Positions 1 to 6,553 of a DNA stretch of 6,718 bases are shown in pieces (position 1 is the first letter of the stretch; the number at the start of each line of letters is the position of its first letter). Location of the stretch: positions 1 to 6,718 of the forward strand of contig CAAFWE010000144.1 in the NCBI GenBank assembly GCA_900766655.1, read 5' to 3'. The notes beneath the pieces were generated by a model. The model searched no databases. It was not told the origin of the DNA and saw only the letters and a list, made by a program, of their open reading frames with translations. The position numbers and the translations under genes are program-made. Source of the stretch: an uncultured Alistipes sp. Lineage in GTDB: Bacteria; Bacteroidota; Bacteroidia; Bacteroidales; Rikenellaceae.

Positions 1-1
1 A

Positions 2-706
2 TTATTTATAGGTAATAGCTACACCTACTACAACAACTACCCAATGATGCTCAAGGAGATTGCTTGGCACGAGGGCCACGAACTTGAGTGTGGTTACTAC
101 ACCCACGGTGGTTACACTATGAAACAGCACCTTGCTGACCATGTATCGCGTCAAGCGATTGAGAGAGGTGGCTACGACTACGCATTCTTGCAGGATCAGA
201 GCCTCAATTCGCTCCGCATCGGCACTTCGGTAGACAAGGATGTAGTAGGACAGATGGGCAAGGTTGTAGCTAAGATTAAGGAGAGCAGTCCAAAGGCAAA
301 GTGCATCATCGAGCTCACCTGGGGCCGACGCGATGGCAACAACACCATCAAAGGCAAGAAGTTGGCCGACTTGGTTGAAGGCTATCCGCACTTCTTCAGC
401 GACTACACTACAAATCAGCGCATTATGACCAAGAACACCATCGCAATGGCTCAAGAGTTGGGCGTTGGCCTCTCGCCAGTAGGCATTGCGTGGGAGATTG
501 TTCGTCGTGAGCGACCAGAGATCAATCTCTATGTGAAGGATGGCTCACATCCATCCGACTTAGGCTCATACCTTGCTGCAGCGGTGGGTTATCTCACTCT
601 CTTCAAGGAGCCATTCAAGGCCGACACTCCAGTACGCATCAATGCAGAGGTTGCAAAGTACCTCCGCAGCGTAGCCGAGAGGGTAGTGCTCAAGGGTGAG
701 AAATAG
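2..706 (+). CDS. SGNH/GDSL-type hydrolase, C-terminal part (5' end outside window)
   Basis: The reading frame is open from base 2 to a TAG stop, giving 234 visible residues; the true start and any signal peptide lie upstream. An ATG at 44 is in frame, but starting there would remove the nucleophile motif. The first codons read LFIGNSYTYYNN, the block I signature of SGNH hydrolases, with the probable catalytic Ser at 17-19. Near the end is DGSHPSDLGSY, the block V Asp-x-x-His pair, with Asp at 539-541 and His at 548-550. A QDQS segment in between resembles that seen in Bacteroidota members of this superfamily, such as DUF4886-like proteins. Such enzymes hydrolyse esters, often acetyl groups on glycans, and are often exported; the substrate here is unknown. 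The next gene starts 17 bases after the stop, so it is probably cotranscribed with the uronate genes. The superfamily call is firm; the exact family is not. Confidence 0.8.
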   Translation, partial: LFIGNSYTYYNNYPMMLKEIAWHEGHELECGYYTHGGYTMKQHLADHVSRQAIERGGYDYAFLQDQSLNSLRIGTSVDKDVVGQMGKVVAKIKESSPKAKCIIELTWGRRDGNNTIKGKKLADLVEGYPHFFSDYTTNQRIMTKNTIAMAQELGVGLSPVGIAWEIVRRERPEINLYVKDGSHPSDLGSYLAAAVGYLTLFKEPFKADTPVRINAEVAKYLRSVAERVVLKGEK

Positions 707-723
707 AGCAAAAAGAGAACTAT

Positions 724-1530
724 ATGTTTAGCGTTGAAGGTAAAGTAGCTGTAATCACAGGTGGTTACGGTGTTTTAGGAGCCTCGATGGCTCGTTGCTT
801 GAACGAGCGAGGCGCATATGTGGCAATCGTTGGTCGCAGAGCCGAGAAGGGCGAGGCGTTGGCTACAGAGTTGAGCCAAACGGGTACCGAAGCGGTATTT
901 TGCAAGGCTGATGTACTCGACCGCGAAGCTTTGATTGCGGCACGCGAGGCCATCGTTGCAAAGTGGGGACATATCGACATCCTCATAAATGCAGCTGGTG
1001 GAAATATGCCAGGTGCGACTATTACGCCCGACAAGAGCTTTCTCGACATCGACTTTACCGCCTTTGGCGATGTGGTCAATCTCAACCTTATGGGCACTGT
1101 GATGCCTACGGTTGTGTTTGGCGAGCAGATGGCAAAGCAGAAGAGTGGCTCCATCATCAACATCTCGTCGATGACCGCACAGACCGTAGTGACACGCGTG
1201 GTTGGTTACTCGGCATCGAAGGCAGCAATCGACAACTTCACAAAGTGGATGGCAGTCGAGATGGCAAAGAAGGTGGGCGAGGGTGTGCGTGTAAACGCCA
1301 TTGCACCAGGCTTCTTCATCACCGAGCAGAACAGAGCACTGATGACCAATCCTGACGGTTCGCTGAGCGACCGTGCCAAGGATGTTGTGCGAGTGACACC
1401 ATATGGTCGATTGGGCGAGGCGGAGGAGTTGCACGGAGCTGTAATATTCTACGCCAGCGACGCCTCGAAGTTCGTGACAGGCACAGTGTTGCCAGTCGAC
1501 GGAGGTTTCAATATTTTCAGCGGAGTATAG
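724..1530 (+). CDS. uxuB: D-mannonate oxidoreductase (fructuronate reductase), SDR family
   Basis: This 268-residue protein is a classical short-chain dehydrogenase/reductase that probably interconverts D-fructuronate and D-mannonate with NAD(P)H in the cytoplasm. The Rossmann motif is TGGYGVLG at residues 12-19, in which Val replaces the middle Gly of the usual TGxxxGxG; TGGxGVL is, from memory, typical of the SDR-type mannonate oxidoreductases such as Bacillus UxuB/YjmF. NAAG lies at 89-92. The catalytic set is Asn121, Ser149, Tyr162 and Lys166 (YSASK), followed by a VNAIAPGFF segment and the C-terminal VDGG motif. Strand two ends in GRR (37-39) without an acidic residue, which hints at NADPH use. 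It is unrelated to the long-chain UxuB of E. coli. The substrate assignment rests largely on uxuA starting three bases downstream; another sugar-acid SDR activity is possible. The ATG at 724 gives the standard SDR N-terminus. Confidence 0.85.
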   Translation: MFSVEGKVAVITGGYGVLGASMARCLNERGAYVAIVGRRAEKGEALATELSQTGTEAVFCKADVLDREALIAAREAIVAKWGHIDILINAAGGNMPGATITPDKSFLDIDFTAFGDVVNLNLMGTVMPTVVFGEQMAKQKSGSIINISSMTAQTVVTRVVGYSASKAAIDNFTKWMAVEMAKKVGEGVRVNAIAPGFFITEQNRALMTNPDGSLSDRAKDVVRVTPYGRLGEAEELHGAVIFYASDASKFVTGTVLPVDGGFNIFSGV

Positions 1531-1533
1531 GCA

Positions 1534-2718
1534 ATGAGCAACATCTACAAATGCGAGCAATGTTGGCGTTGGTATGGACCTAATGACCCTATCACGCTTG
1601 CGGATATTCGCCAAACTGGTGCTACGGGCATAGTCACCGCACTACATCACATCCCTAACGGAGAGGTGTGGAGCGTCGAGGAGATTATGGCCCGCAAGGC
1701 CGAGATTGAGGCAGCAGGTCTCACTTGGTCGGTCGTGGAGAGCGTACCCGTTCACGAGCACATAAAGACTCGCACAGGCCAATATCAGCTCTATATCGAG
1801 AACTACAAGCAGTCGATACGCAATCTTGGCAGCTGTGGCATCAAGGTGGTAACCTATAACTTTATGCCCGTTCTCGACTGGACACGCACCGACTTGGAGT
1901 ACAGAATGCCCGATGGTAGTCAGGCCCTACGCTTCGAAAAGAGTGCATTTATCGCCTTCGACCTCTTCCTCTTGCAACGCCCAAATGCAGAGCAAGACTA
2001 CACAGCCGAGGAGCGCGAAAAGGCCCTTGCACGATACGAAAGTATGAGCGAGGAGGAGCGACAGACGCTCGTTCGCAATATGATCGCTGGCTTGCCAGGC
2101 TCGGAGGAGAGCTTCACATTGGAGCAGTTCCAGAGCGAACTCGACCGCTACAAAGAGATATCGCACGACACTCTGCGTGACAATCTAATAGCCTTCCTCA
2201 AGGAGATTTGCCCCGTAGCAGACGAGGCCGATGTCGCTATGGTTATCCACCCAGACGACCCACCGATGTCGATACTCGGTTTACCTCGCATAATGAGCTG
2301 TGCCGAGGATTTCGAGGCCTTAGTGGAGGCTGTACCGAACAAGAGCAACGGACTCTGCCTCTGCACCGGTTCGCTTGGCGTAAGTAGTGGCAACGATTGT
2401 GCCGATATGATGCGTCGCTTCGGCTCGCGTGTAGGGTTTGTGCATTTGCGAAGCACCGAGCGTGATGCGGAGGGCAACTTCCACGAAGCAAACCACCTCG
2501 AAGGTGATGTCGATATGTATGGCGTGATGAAGGCTCTGTTGGAGTTGCAGCAGCAGGAGCAACGCTCCATCCCTATGCGCCCCGACCACGGTCACCGTAT
2601 GATTGACGACTTGAACAAAAAGAGCAACCCTGGCTATAGTTGCATAGGTCGTATGCGTGGATTGGCCGAGTTGCGTGGATTGGAGATGGGCATCATCAAA
2701 TCGCTGTTCGAAAAGTAG
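1534..2718 (+). CDS. uxuA: Mannonate dehydratase UxuA (EC 4.2.1.8)
   Basis: UxuA dehydrates D-mannonate to 2-keto-3-deoxy-D-gluconate, the step that feeds glucuronate carbon towards KDG kinase and aldolase. The protein has 394 residues, the usual full length. Family signatures are visible in order: YNFMPVLDW at 108-116, HPDDPP at 239-244, CTGSLG at 277-282, FVHLRS with His304, and RPDHGH at 349-354. By analogy with the Streptococcus suis structure, recalled from memory, His239, Cys277, His304 and Asp351 should bind the Mn(II)/Fe(II) ion and His352 act in catalysis, with Tyr368 a further candidate. The fold is a xylose-isomerase-like TIM barrel. The ATG lies three bases after the upstream stop, and GGAG at 1522-1525 is suitably placed as a ribosome site, so translation is probably coupled. 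It is the last gene of the operon, before the terminator. No key residue is missing. Confidence 0.97.
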   Translation: MSNIYKCEQCWRWYGPNDPITLADIRQTGATGIVTALHHIPNGEVWSVEEIMARKAEIEAAGLTWSVVESVPVHEHIKTRTGQYQLYIENYKQSIRNLGSCGIKVVTYNFMPVLDWTRTDLEYRMPDGSQALRFEKSAFIAFDLFLLQRPNAEQDYTAEEREKALARYESMSEEERQTLVRNMIAGLPGSEESFTLEQFQSELDRYKEISHDTLRDNLIAFLKEICPVADEADVAMVIHPDDPPMSILGLPRIMSCAEDFEALVEAVPNKSNGLCLCTGSLGVSSGNDCADMMRRFGSRVGFVHLRSTERDAEGNFHEANHLEGDVDMYGVMKALLELQQQEQRSIPMRPDHGHRMIDDLNKKSNPGYSCIGRMRGLAELRGLEMGIIKSLFEK

Positions 2719-2738
2719 ACACACATAACCCTTAAGCA

Positions 2739-2777
2739 ACAAGACAGTCTTTCGCAAGGCTGTCTTGTCGTTTTTTT
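2739..2777 (+). terminator. Intrinsic terminator of the uronate operon
   Basis: A nine-base perfect stem, ACAAGACAG (2739-2747) with CTGTCTTGT (2760-2768), is extended inward by a T-G wobble and CTT/AAG around a TCGC loop. Two bases later comes a run of seven T (2771-2777). It begins 21 bases after the uxuA stop. This is a textbook Rho-independent terminator and marks the end of the SGNH-SDR-uxuA transcript. Confidence 0.93.
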
Positions 2778-2823
2778 GGGGTAGATAGAGGAAAAATTTG
2801 CAAAAAATCTTTGCCATTTTGAT

Positions 2824-2844
2824 TTTTGACGAGAGTTGTCAAAA
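2824..2844. repeat. Perfect inverted repeat upstream of the CxxC-protein gene
   Basis: TTTTGAC (2824-2830) and GTCAAAA (2838-2844) are perfect inverted arms of seven bases around a seven-base spacer. The repeat ends eight bases before the TACCTTTG motif and so covers the place of a -33 element. It has no following T-run, so it does not look like a terminator. It could be a repressor or activator site; no regulator is visible in the window. Confidence 0.5.
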
Positions 2845-2852
2845 TAGCCCAT

Positions 2853-2860
2853 TACCTTTG
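2853..2860 (+). promoter_or_regulatory. Bacteroidota-type -7 promoter motif (TACCTTTG)
   Basis: TACCTTTG matches the Bacteroidota primary-sigma consensus TAnnTTTG exactly. A TTTG at 2825-2828 is the nearest -33-like element, but its 24-base spacing is longer than the usual 19-21. Transcription would start a few bases downstream, giving a leader of about 20 bases before the ATG at 2889. This placement also argues against the ATG at 2826 as the start of the downstream gene. Confidence 0.65.
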
Positions 2861-2888
2861 CATCGTCAAACAAACCAAAACTACTACT

Positions 2889-3095
2889 ATGGAGGCAACT
2901 ATCAGATGTAAGCACTGCGGTGGTGAGTTCGCCTACGCGACCAACTCGGGATTTATGAAGCGGTTGTATAGCGAATATGGATGGCTCCATATCGAGACCG
3001 AAAACTCGATTCGCTGCCCACACTGTATGAAAAGGCTCAACAACACCGCCGAGGAGTTCGAGGAGCAGATTGTAGCACAGCTATGCTGGGAATAG
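2889..3095 (+). CDS. Small protein with two CxxC pairs, probable zinc ribbon, unknown function
   Basis: I do not recognise this 68-residue protein. It has two pairs of cysteines, CKHC at residues 7-10 and CPHC at 43-46, separated by 32 residues. This is the usual arrangement of a treble-clef or zinc-ribbon metal site, so it probably binds one Zn(II). Between them is an aromatic and charged stretch (Phe22 to Trp32), and after them an acidic helix-like tail (EEFEEQ). There is no signal peptide or membrane segment, so it is probably cytoplasmic. An in-frame ATG at 2826 would add 21 residues, but it lies upstream of the -7 motif and the added residues look random; ATG 2889 follows the A-rich leader expected in this phylum. 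No clear terminator separates it from recA, 124 bases downstream, so read-through into recA is possible. Nucleic-acid binding is one option, unproven. Confidence 0.75.
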   Translation: MEATIRCKHCGGEFAYATNSGFMKRLYSEYGWLHIETENSIRCPHCMKRLNNTAEEFEEQIVAQLCWE

Positions 3096-3150
3096 CGACT
3101 AAAAAGTAAAAAAACGAGAGCAAAGAGCACGAAGAATCAAAAAAAATCAT

Positions 3151-3158
3151 TAACTTTG
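3151..3158 (+). promoter_or_regulatory. Probable recA -7 promoter motif (TAACTTTG)
   Basis: TAACTTTG matches the TAnnTTTG consensus exactly and lies 61 bases before the recA start codon. The upstream stretch is A-rich and shows no clear TTTG at the -33 distance. Transcription would start close to 3164, next to or inside the palindrome at 3167-3181. Confidence 0.7.
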
Positions 3159-3166
3159 AGGAGAGT

Positions 3167-3181
3167 TTACCTTGAAGGTAA
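3167..3181. promoter_or_regulatory. Candidate recA operator, perfect palindrome TTACCTT-G-AAGGTAA
   Basis: Two perfect seven-base arms flank a single central G, directly downstream of the recA -7 motif and at about the +3 to +18 region. A repressor bound here would block transcription start or early elongation, as SOS repressors do at other recA promoters. It does not resemble the E. coli or Bacillus LexA boxes. As RNA it could form only a short six-pair hairpin with a three-base loop and has no T-run, so DNA binding is the more likely role. Confidence 0.55.
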
Positions 3182-3219
3182 CAACACTAAGTAGTAACAA
3201 ATAATTAAACAGATATACT

Positions 3220-4230
3220 ATGAGCGAAATTACAACACAGAATGCCGAGAAGATGAAGGTCTTGAAGGCAGTGATGGCTAAAATTGAGAAGGATTTTGGC
3301 AAGGGTTCGATTATGCAGATGTCGAGCGAAAATGTTGAAAATGTACCAGTTATCCCAACTGGCTCGATTACCCTCGATGTAGCACTCGGAGTGGGTGGTT
3401 ATCCAAAGGGACGAGTAATCGAGATCTTTGGCCCTGAGTCGTCGGGTAAGACCACATTGGCAATCCACGCAATTGCCGAGGCGCAGAAGGCCGGCGGTAT
3501 CGCAGCATTCATCGATGCCGAGCACGCTTTCGATAGCTTCTATGCACAGAAGTTGGGCGTAGATGTAGAGAATCTCCTCGTATCGCAGCCTGACAATGGA
3601 GAGCAGGCACTCGAGATTGCCGACTCGCTGATTCGCTCAAGCGCAATCGATATCATCGTTATCGACTCGGTGGCAGCACTTACGCCTAAAGCCGAGATTG
3701 AGGGCGAGATGGGCGACTCGAAGATGGGCTTGCAGGCTCGCTTGATGTCGCAGGCATTGCGTAAGCTCACCGCTAGCATTGCCAAGACCAAGACCGTCTG
3801 CATCTTCATCAACCAGTTGCGTGACAAGATTGGCGTGGTGTATGGCAACCCAGAGACCACCACAGGTGGTAACGCGCTGAAGTTCTACGCAAGTGTGCGT
3901 ATCGACATCCGTCGCACATCGGTAATCAAGGATGGCGACGAGCAGCTCGGAACACGCACTCGAGTGAAGGTGGTGAAGAATAAGGTAGCACCTCCGTTCA
4001 AGAAGGCCGAGTTCGACATTATGTTTGGCGAGGGAATCTCCAAGATTGGCGAGATTCTTGACTTGGCAGTAGATTTCGAGATTATCAAGAAATCGGGCTC
4101 GTGGTTCTCCTATGGCGAGAAGAAGATAGGCCAGGGCCGCGACGCAGTCAAGGAGCTGCTCACCTCGAACAAGGAGCTTTGTGACGAGATCGAGGCTAAG
4201 CTCCGCGAGGCGATGATGGCAGCGAAATAA
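3220..4230 (+). CDS. recA: Recombinase RecA
   Basis: RecA forms ATP-dependent filaments on single-stranded DNA, carries out strand exchange in recombinational repair and acts as coprotease for LexA-type repressors. The 336-residue protein is normal in length for this phylum. Walker A is GPESSGKTT at 71-79 with Lys77, the catalytic Glu is Glu101 (in IDAEHAFD), and the Walker B strand ends at Asp149 (IDIIVIDSV). The switch residues Asn198 and Gln199 precede loop L2 with GNPETTTGG at 209-217. The C-terminal domain contains the [12 protein letters not shown] segment typical of RecA. Numbering runs about five ahead of E. coli. The C-terminal tail is short and has less acidic character than that of E. 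coli. The ATG at 3220 gives the usual N-terminal helix. It has its own promoter motif with a palindrome just downstream, and a long hairpin after the stop, so it is probably transcribed mainly alone. It ends with TAA, unlike the other complete genes here. Confidence 0.99.
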   Translation: MSEITTQNAEKMKVLKAVMAKIEKDFGKGSIMQMSSENVENVPVIPTGSITLDVALGVGGYPKGRVIEIFGPESSGKTTLAIHAIAEAQKAGGIAAFIDAEHAFDSFYAQKLGVDVENLLVSQPDNGEQALEIADSLIRSSAIDIIVIDSVAALTPKAEIEGEMGDSKMGLQARLMSQALRKLTASIAKTKTVCIFINQLRDKIGVVYGNPETTTGGNALKFYASVRIDIRRTSVIKDGDEQLGTRTRVKVVKNKVAPPFKKAEFDIMFGEGISKIGEILDLAVDFEIIKKSGSWFSYGEKKIGQGRDAVKELLTSNKELCDEIEAKLREAMMAAK

Positions 4231-4255
4231 AATAGGGTATACCGCCCCTACAAAT

Positions 4256-4313
4256 GAGAGCAGAGTACCACTATGGGCAACCATAGTTGGTGCTGCTCTC
4301 AATATTGGTTTTT
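4256..4313 (+). terminator. Long hairpin between recA and rel, probable terminator
   Basis: GAGAGCAG (4256-4263) pairs perfectly with CTGCTCTC (4293-4300). Further in, ACCA pairs with TGGT and CTATGG with CCATAG around a GCAA loop, with small bulges, giving a stem of about 18 pairs. A run of five T (4309-4313) follows, but eight bases after the stem instead of directly. It probably ends the recA transcript, though the offset T-run makes it a weaker terminator than the one after uxuA. Confidence 0.65.
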
Positions 4314-4322
4314 AGAGGATTT

Positions 4323-4330
4323 TAGCTTTT
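4323..4330 (+). promoter_or_regulatory. Weak -7-like motif for rel (TAGCTTTT)
   Basis: TAGCTTTT matches TAnnTTTG at all but the last consensus base. It lies only 13 bases before the rel start codon, so the transcript would have a very short leader. No convincing -33 element is seen. The alternative is that rel is read from recA by leakage through the hairpin, or from a promoter that I cannot recognise. Confidence 0.3.
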
Positions 4331-4343
4331 TGGGCTGTAGAAT

Positions 4344-6551
4344 ATGAGCAACTACACAGCAGAAGACGAGAAATTGATTAACGAGGCTTGGGAAAAGCTC
4401 GTCGTGTCGTGCAAGAGAATTTGCAAGAACGAGGAGAGCTGGAATATGATAAAACGAGCCTACTTCCTTGCCAAAGAGGCCCATTCGGGAGTGCGTCGTC
4501 GCTCGGGAGAGCCTTATATGCTGCATCCTATCGCTGTGGCCCAGATTGCCGTCGACGAGATTGGACTCGGTGCAAAGTCGGTCATTGCCGCCCTTCTGCA
4601 CGATGTGGTCGAGGATACCGACTACACCGTCGAGGATATAGAGCATATCTTCGGACCAAAGATTGCCTCTATGGTCGACGGACTAACCAAGATGTCGGGC
4701 GTATTCAATGCCGAGACATCGGCCCAAGCAGAATATTTCCGCAAGGTGTTGCTCACCCTTTCGGACGATGTGCGCGTCATCCTCATCAAGATTGCGGATC
4801 GACTGCACAATATGCGCACATTGCAGTATATGCCTCTGAATAAGCAGGTTAAGATTACGGGCGAGACCATCTACCTCTTTGCTCCGTTGGCCTACCGATT
4901 GGGACTCTACCCAATAAAGAGCGAACTCGAGGACTTGTGTATGAAGTACCGCTTCCCCGAGGATTACGAGCGCATACGCGGACTATTGGCCAAGACAGAC
5001 GGGGTACGACAAGAGTATATCGATAAATTCTGCCAACCAATCCGTCAAGCACTCGACAACAATGGTTTCGATTACGAGATTTCGGGGCGTGTCAAGAGCA
5101 TATACTCGATATGGACAAAGATGCAGCGCAAGCAGATTCCGTTCGAAGAGGTCTACGATTTGTTCGCCATACGCATCGTATTCAAGACCAAACCCGAGCA
5201 GAACGAAAAAGCGCAATGTTGGCAGATATACTCCAATATCACAGACATTTACGCGCCTAAACAAGACCGTCTTCGAGACTGGATTTCTATGCCGAAGGCC
5301 AACGGATATGAGGCGTTGCACCTAACCGTAATGGGCCCCGATGGTCATTGGGTCGAGGTGCAGATTCGCACCGAGCGAATGGAGGATATTGCCGAGCGAG
5401 GTTTTGCTGCACACTGGAAGTACAAGCGCGCGACACTCTCGCATAACGACGACGCATTCGACACGTGGTTGAAGAAGATTCGCGATGCCTTGAATAGTCC
5501 GACAGAGAGCGCAGTTGAGTTCTTGGACAACTTTAAGTTATCGCTCTATACATCTGAAATTACGGTATTTACGCCAAAGGGCGAGCAGAGGCAGTTGCCT
5601 AATGGAGCCACCGCCCTCGACTTTGCATACGACATCCACACCAAGGTGGGAGACCACGCCATAGGTGCTAAAATCAACCACAAGATAGAGCCCGTAACCA
5701 AGACTCTGAAGTGGGGTGATCAGATTGAAATCATCACAGCCGACAACGCCCGTCCAAAGGCAGAATGGCTCGATATAGTGACCACAACCAAGGCGAAGCA
5801 GAAGATTACCGCCTTCCTCAAGCGTGAGCAAGAGAATAATATCGAGAATGGCATAGCACTCTTCGAGGCAAAATTGGCCGAATTCAACATCGCAATGAGC
5901 GGTGGCGTACTTCGCAAGGCGATGAAGGCATATGGTTGCAAGTACAAAGACGAATTTTATAGTCGCGTAGGTGCGGGCATTATTTCGCTCGACAACATAG
6001 AGAAGATTCTCAAATCCTCGGCAACAAGCAAACTGCTGAAATTCTGGCGTTTGCGCCAAGAGGATGACGACGATACAGACGATATCATCGAGAACGAGAG
6101 TGCTCCAGCGGATGATAGTTTCACCATCGCTTCTTGTTGCAACCCGTTGCCTGGCGACAATGTAGTGGGCTTCCGCGACCCTATATCCAACAAGATCGTG
6201 GTACACAAGGCGACCTGTGACGAGCTCAATCGCCTCGCCTCGCAGTATGGCAAGAACATCATCAAAGACAAGATAAAGTGGTCGCAACACAAGGCTACGG
6301 CCTATCTCTCGACCATCGAGTTGTGCGGAATTGACCGTATGGGAATGCTATCCGACATCACGCACATCGTATCGGACGACTTCAGCATCAATATGCGCGA
6401 GATACACCTTCGTAGCCACGACGGAATATTCGAGGGCAAGTTGAGTCTCTATGTGCAGAGCGCAGACTCACTCTATGCACTGATGGATAAGTTCCGCCAA
6501 CTGAAGGGATTAGAGAGCGTTAAACGCATTGAAAACAACGAAATAATGTAG
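4344..6551 (+). CDS. rel: Bifunctional (p)ppGpp synthetase/hydrolase, Rel/SpoT family
   Basis: This long RSH enzyme makes and degrades the stringent-response alarmone (p)ppGpp in the cytoplasm. It has 735 residues, full length for the family. The N-terminal HD hydrolase domain is intact: His61 (in LHPIAV), His86-Asp87, Glu90-Asp91 (HDVVEDT) and Asp152 in IADRLHNM. The synthetase domain follows, with GRVKSIYS at 248-255, Asp272 in YDLFAIR, RLRD at 309-312, ANGYEALH, and Glu338 in VEVQIRT. A TGS domain starts near 405, then a helical region, an acidic linker (573-580), a zinc-finger-like section with Cys598-Cys599 in CCNPLPGD, and a C-terminal ACT domain from about 655. With both active sites present it is probably the main bifunctional Rel. 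The family motif RXKD appears as RXRD, with Arg311 for Lys. The ATG at 4344 gives the usual N-terminus. It follows the recA hairpin by about 30 bases and leads directly into a small membrane-protein gene. Confidence 0.97.
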   Translation: MSNYTAEDEKLINEAWEKLVVSCKRICKNEESWNMIKRAYFLAKEAHSGVRRRSGEPYMLHPIAVAQIAVDEIGLGAKSVIAALLHDVVEDTDYTVEDIEHIFGPKIASMVDGLTKMSGVFNAETSAQAEYFRKVLLTLSDDVRVILIKIADRLHNMRTLQYMPLNKQVKITGETIYLFAPLAYRLGLYPIKSELEDLCMKYRFPEDYERIRGLLAKTDGVRQEYIDKFCQPIRQALDNNGFDYEISGRVKSIYSIWTKMQRKQIPFEEVYDLFAIRIVFKTKPEQNEKAQCWQIYSNITDIYAPKQDRLRDWISMPKANGYEALHLTVMGPDGHWVEVQIRTERMEDIAERGFAAHWKYKRATLSHNDDAFDTWLKKIRDALNSPTESAVEFLDNFKLSLYTSEITVFTPKGEQRQLPNGATALDFAYDIHTKVGDHAIGAKINHKIEPVTKTLKWGDQIEIITADNARPKAEWLDIVTTTKAKQKITAFLKREQENNIENGIALFEAKLAEFNIAMSGGVLRKAMKAYGCKYKDEFYSRVGAGIISLDNIEKILKSSATSKLLKFWRLRQEDDDDTDDIIENESAPADDSFTIASCCNPLPGDNVVGFRDPISNKIVVHKATCDELNRLASQYGKNIIKDKIKWSQHKATAYLSTIELCGIDRMGMLSDITHIVSDDFSINMREIHLRSHDGIFEGKLSLYVQSADSLYALMDKFRQLKGLESVKRIENNEIM

Positions 6552-6553
6552 GT

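Noticed and set aside
44..46. ATG at 44 as the true start of the SGNH hydrolase
   Set aside because: The frame is open upstream to the window edge and encodes the GNS nucleophile motif, which a start at 44 would remove.
775..1614. Long open frame of 279 codons on the minus strand across the SDR gene
   Set aside because: It lies fully antisense to a convincing SDR and uxuA start, has no recognisable motifs and is rich in Cys and His, as expected from reverse reading of this codon usage.
2826..2888. Upstream in-frame start for the CxxC protein
   Set aside because: It lies before the -7 motif and inside the inverted repeat, so the transcript would not include it; the extra residues show no conservation-like features.
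3637..4302. Minus-strand open frame of 221 codons across recA and its hairpin
   Set aside because: It runs through the recA terminator hairpin and mirrors recA codons; no motif supports it.
4388..4843. Second plus-strand frame at the start of rel
   Set aside because: It overlaps the HD domain of rel in another frame; the Arg/Gly/Cys-rich product is a typical frame-shadow.
5538..6290. Minus-strand open frame of 250 codons inside rel
   Set aside because: It is antisense to conserved TGS and zinc-finger regions of rel and shows no domain; its openness follows from the coding strand's codon bias.
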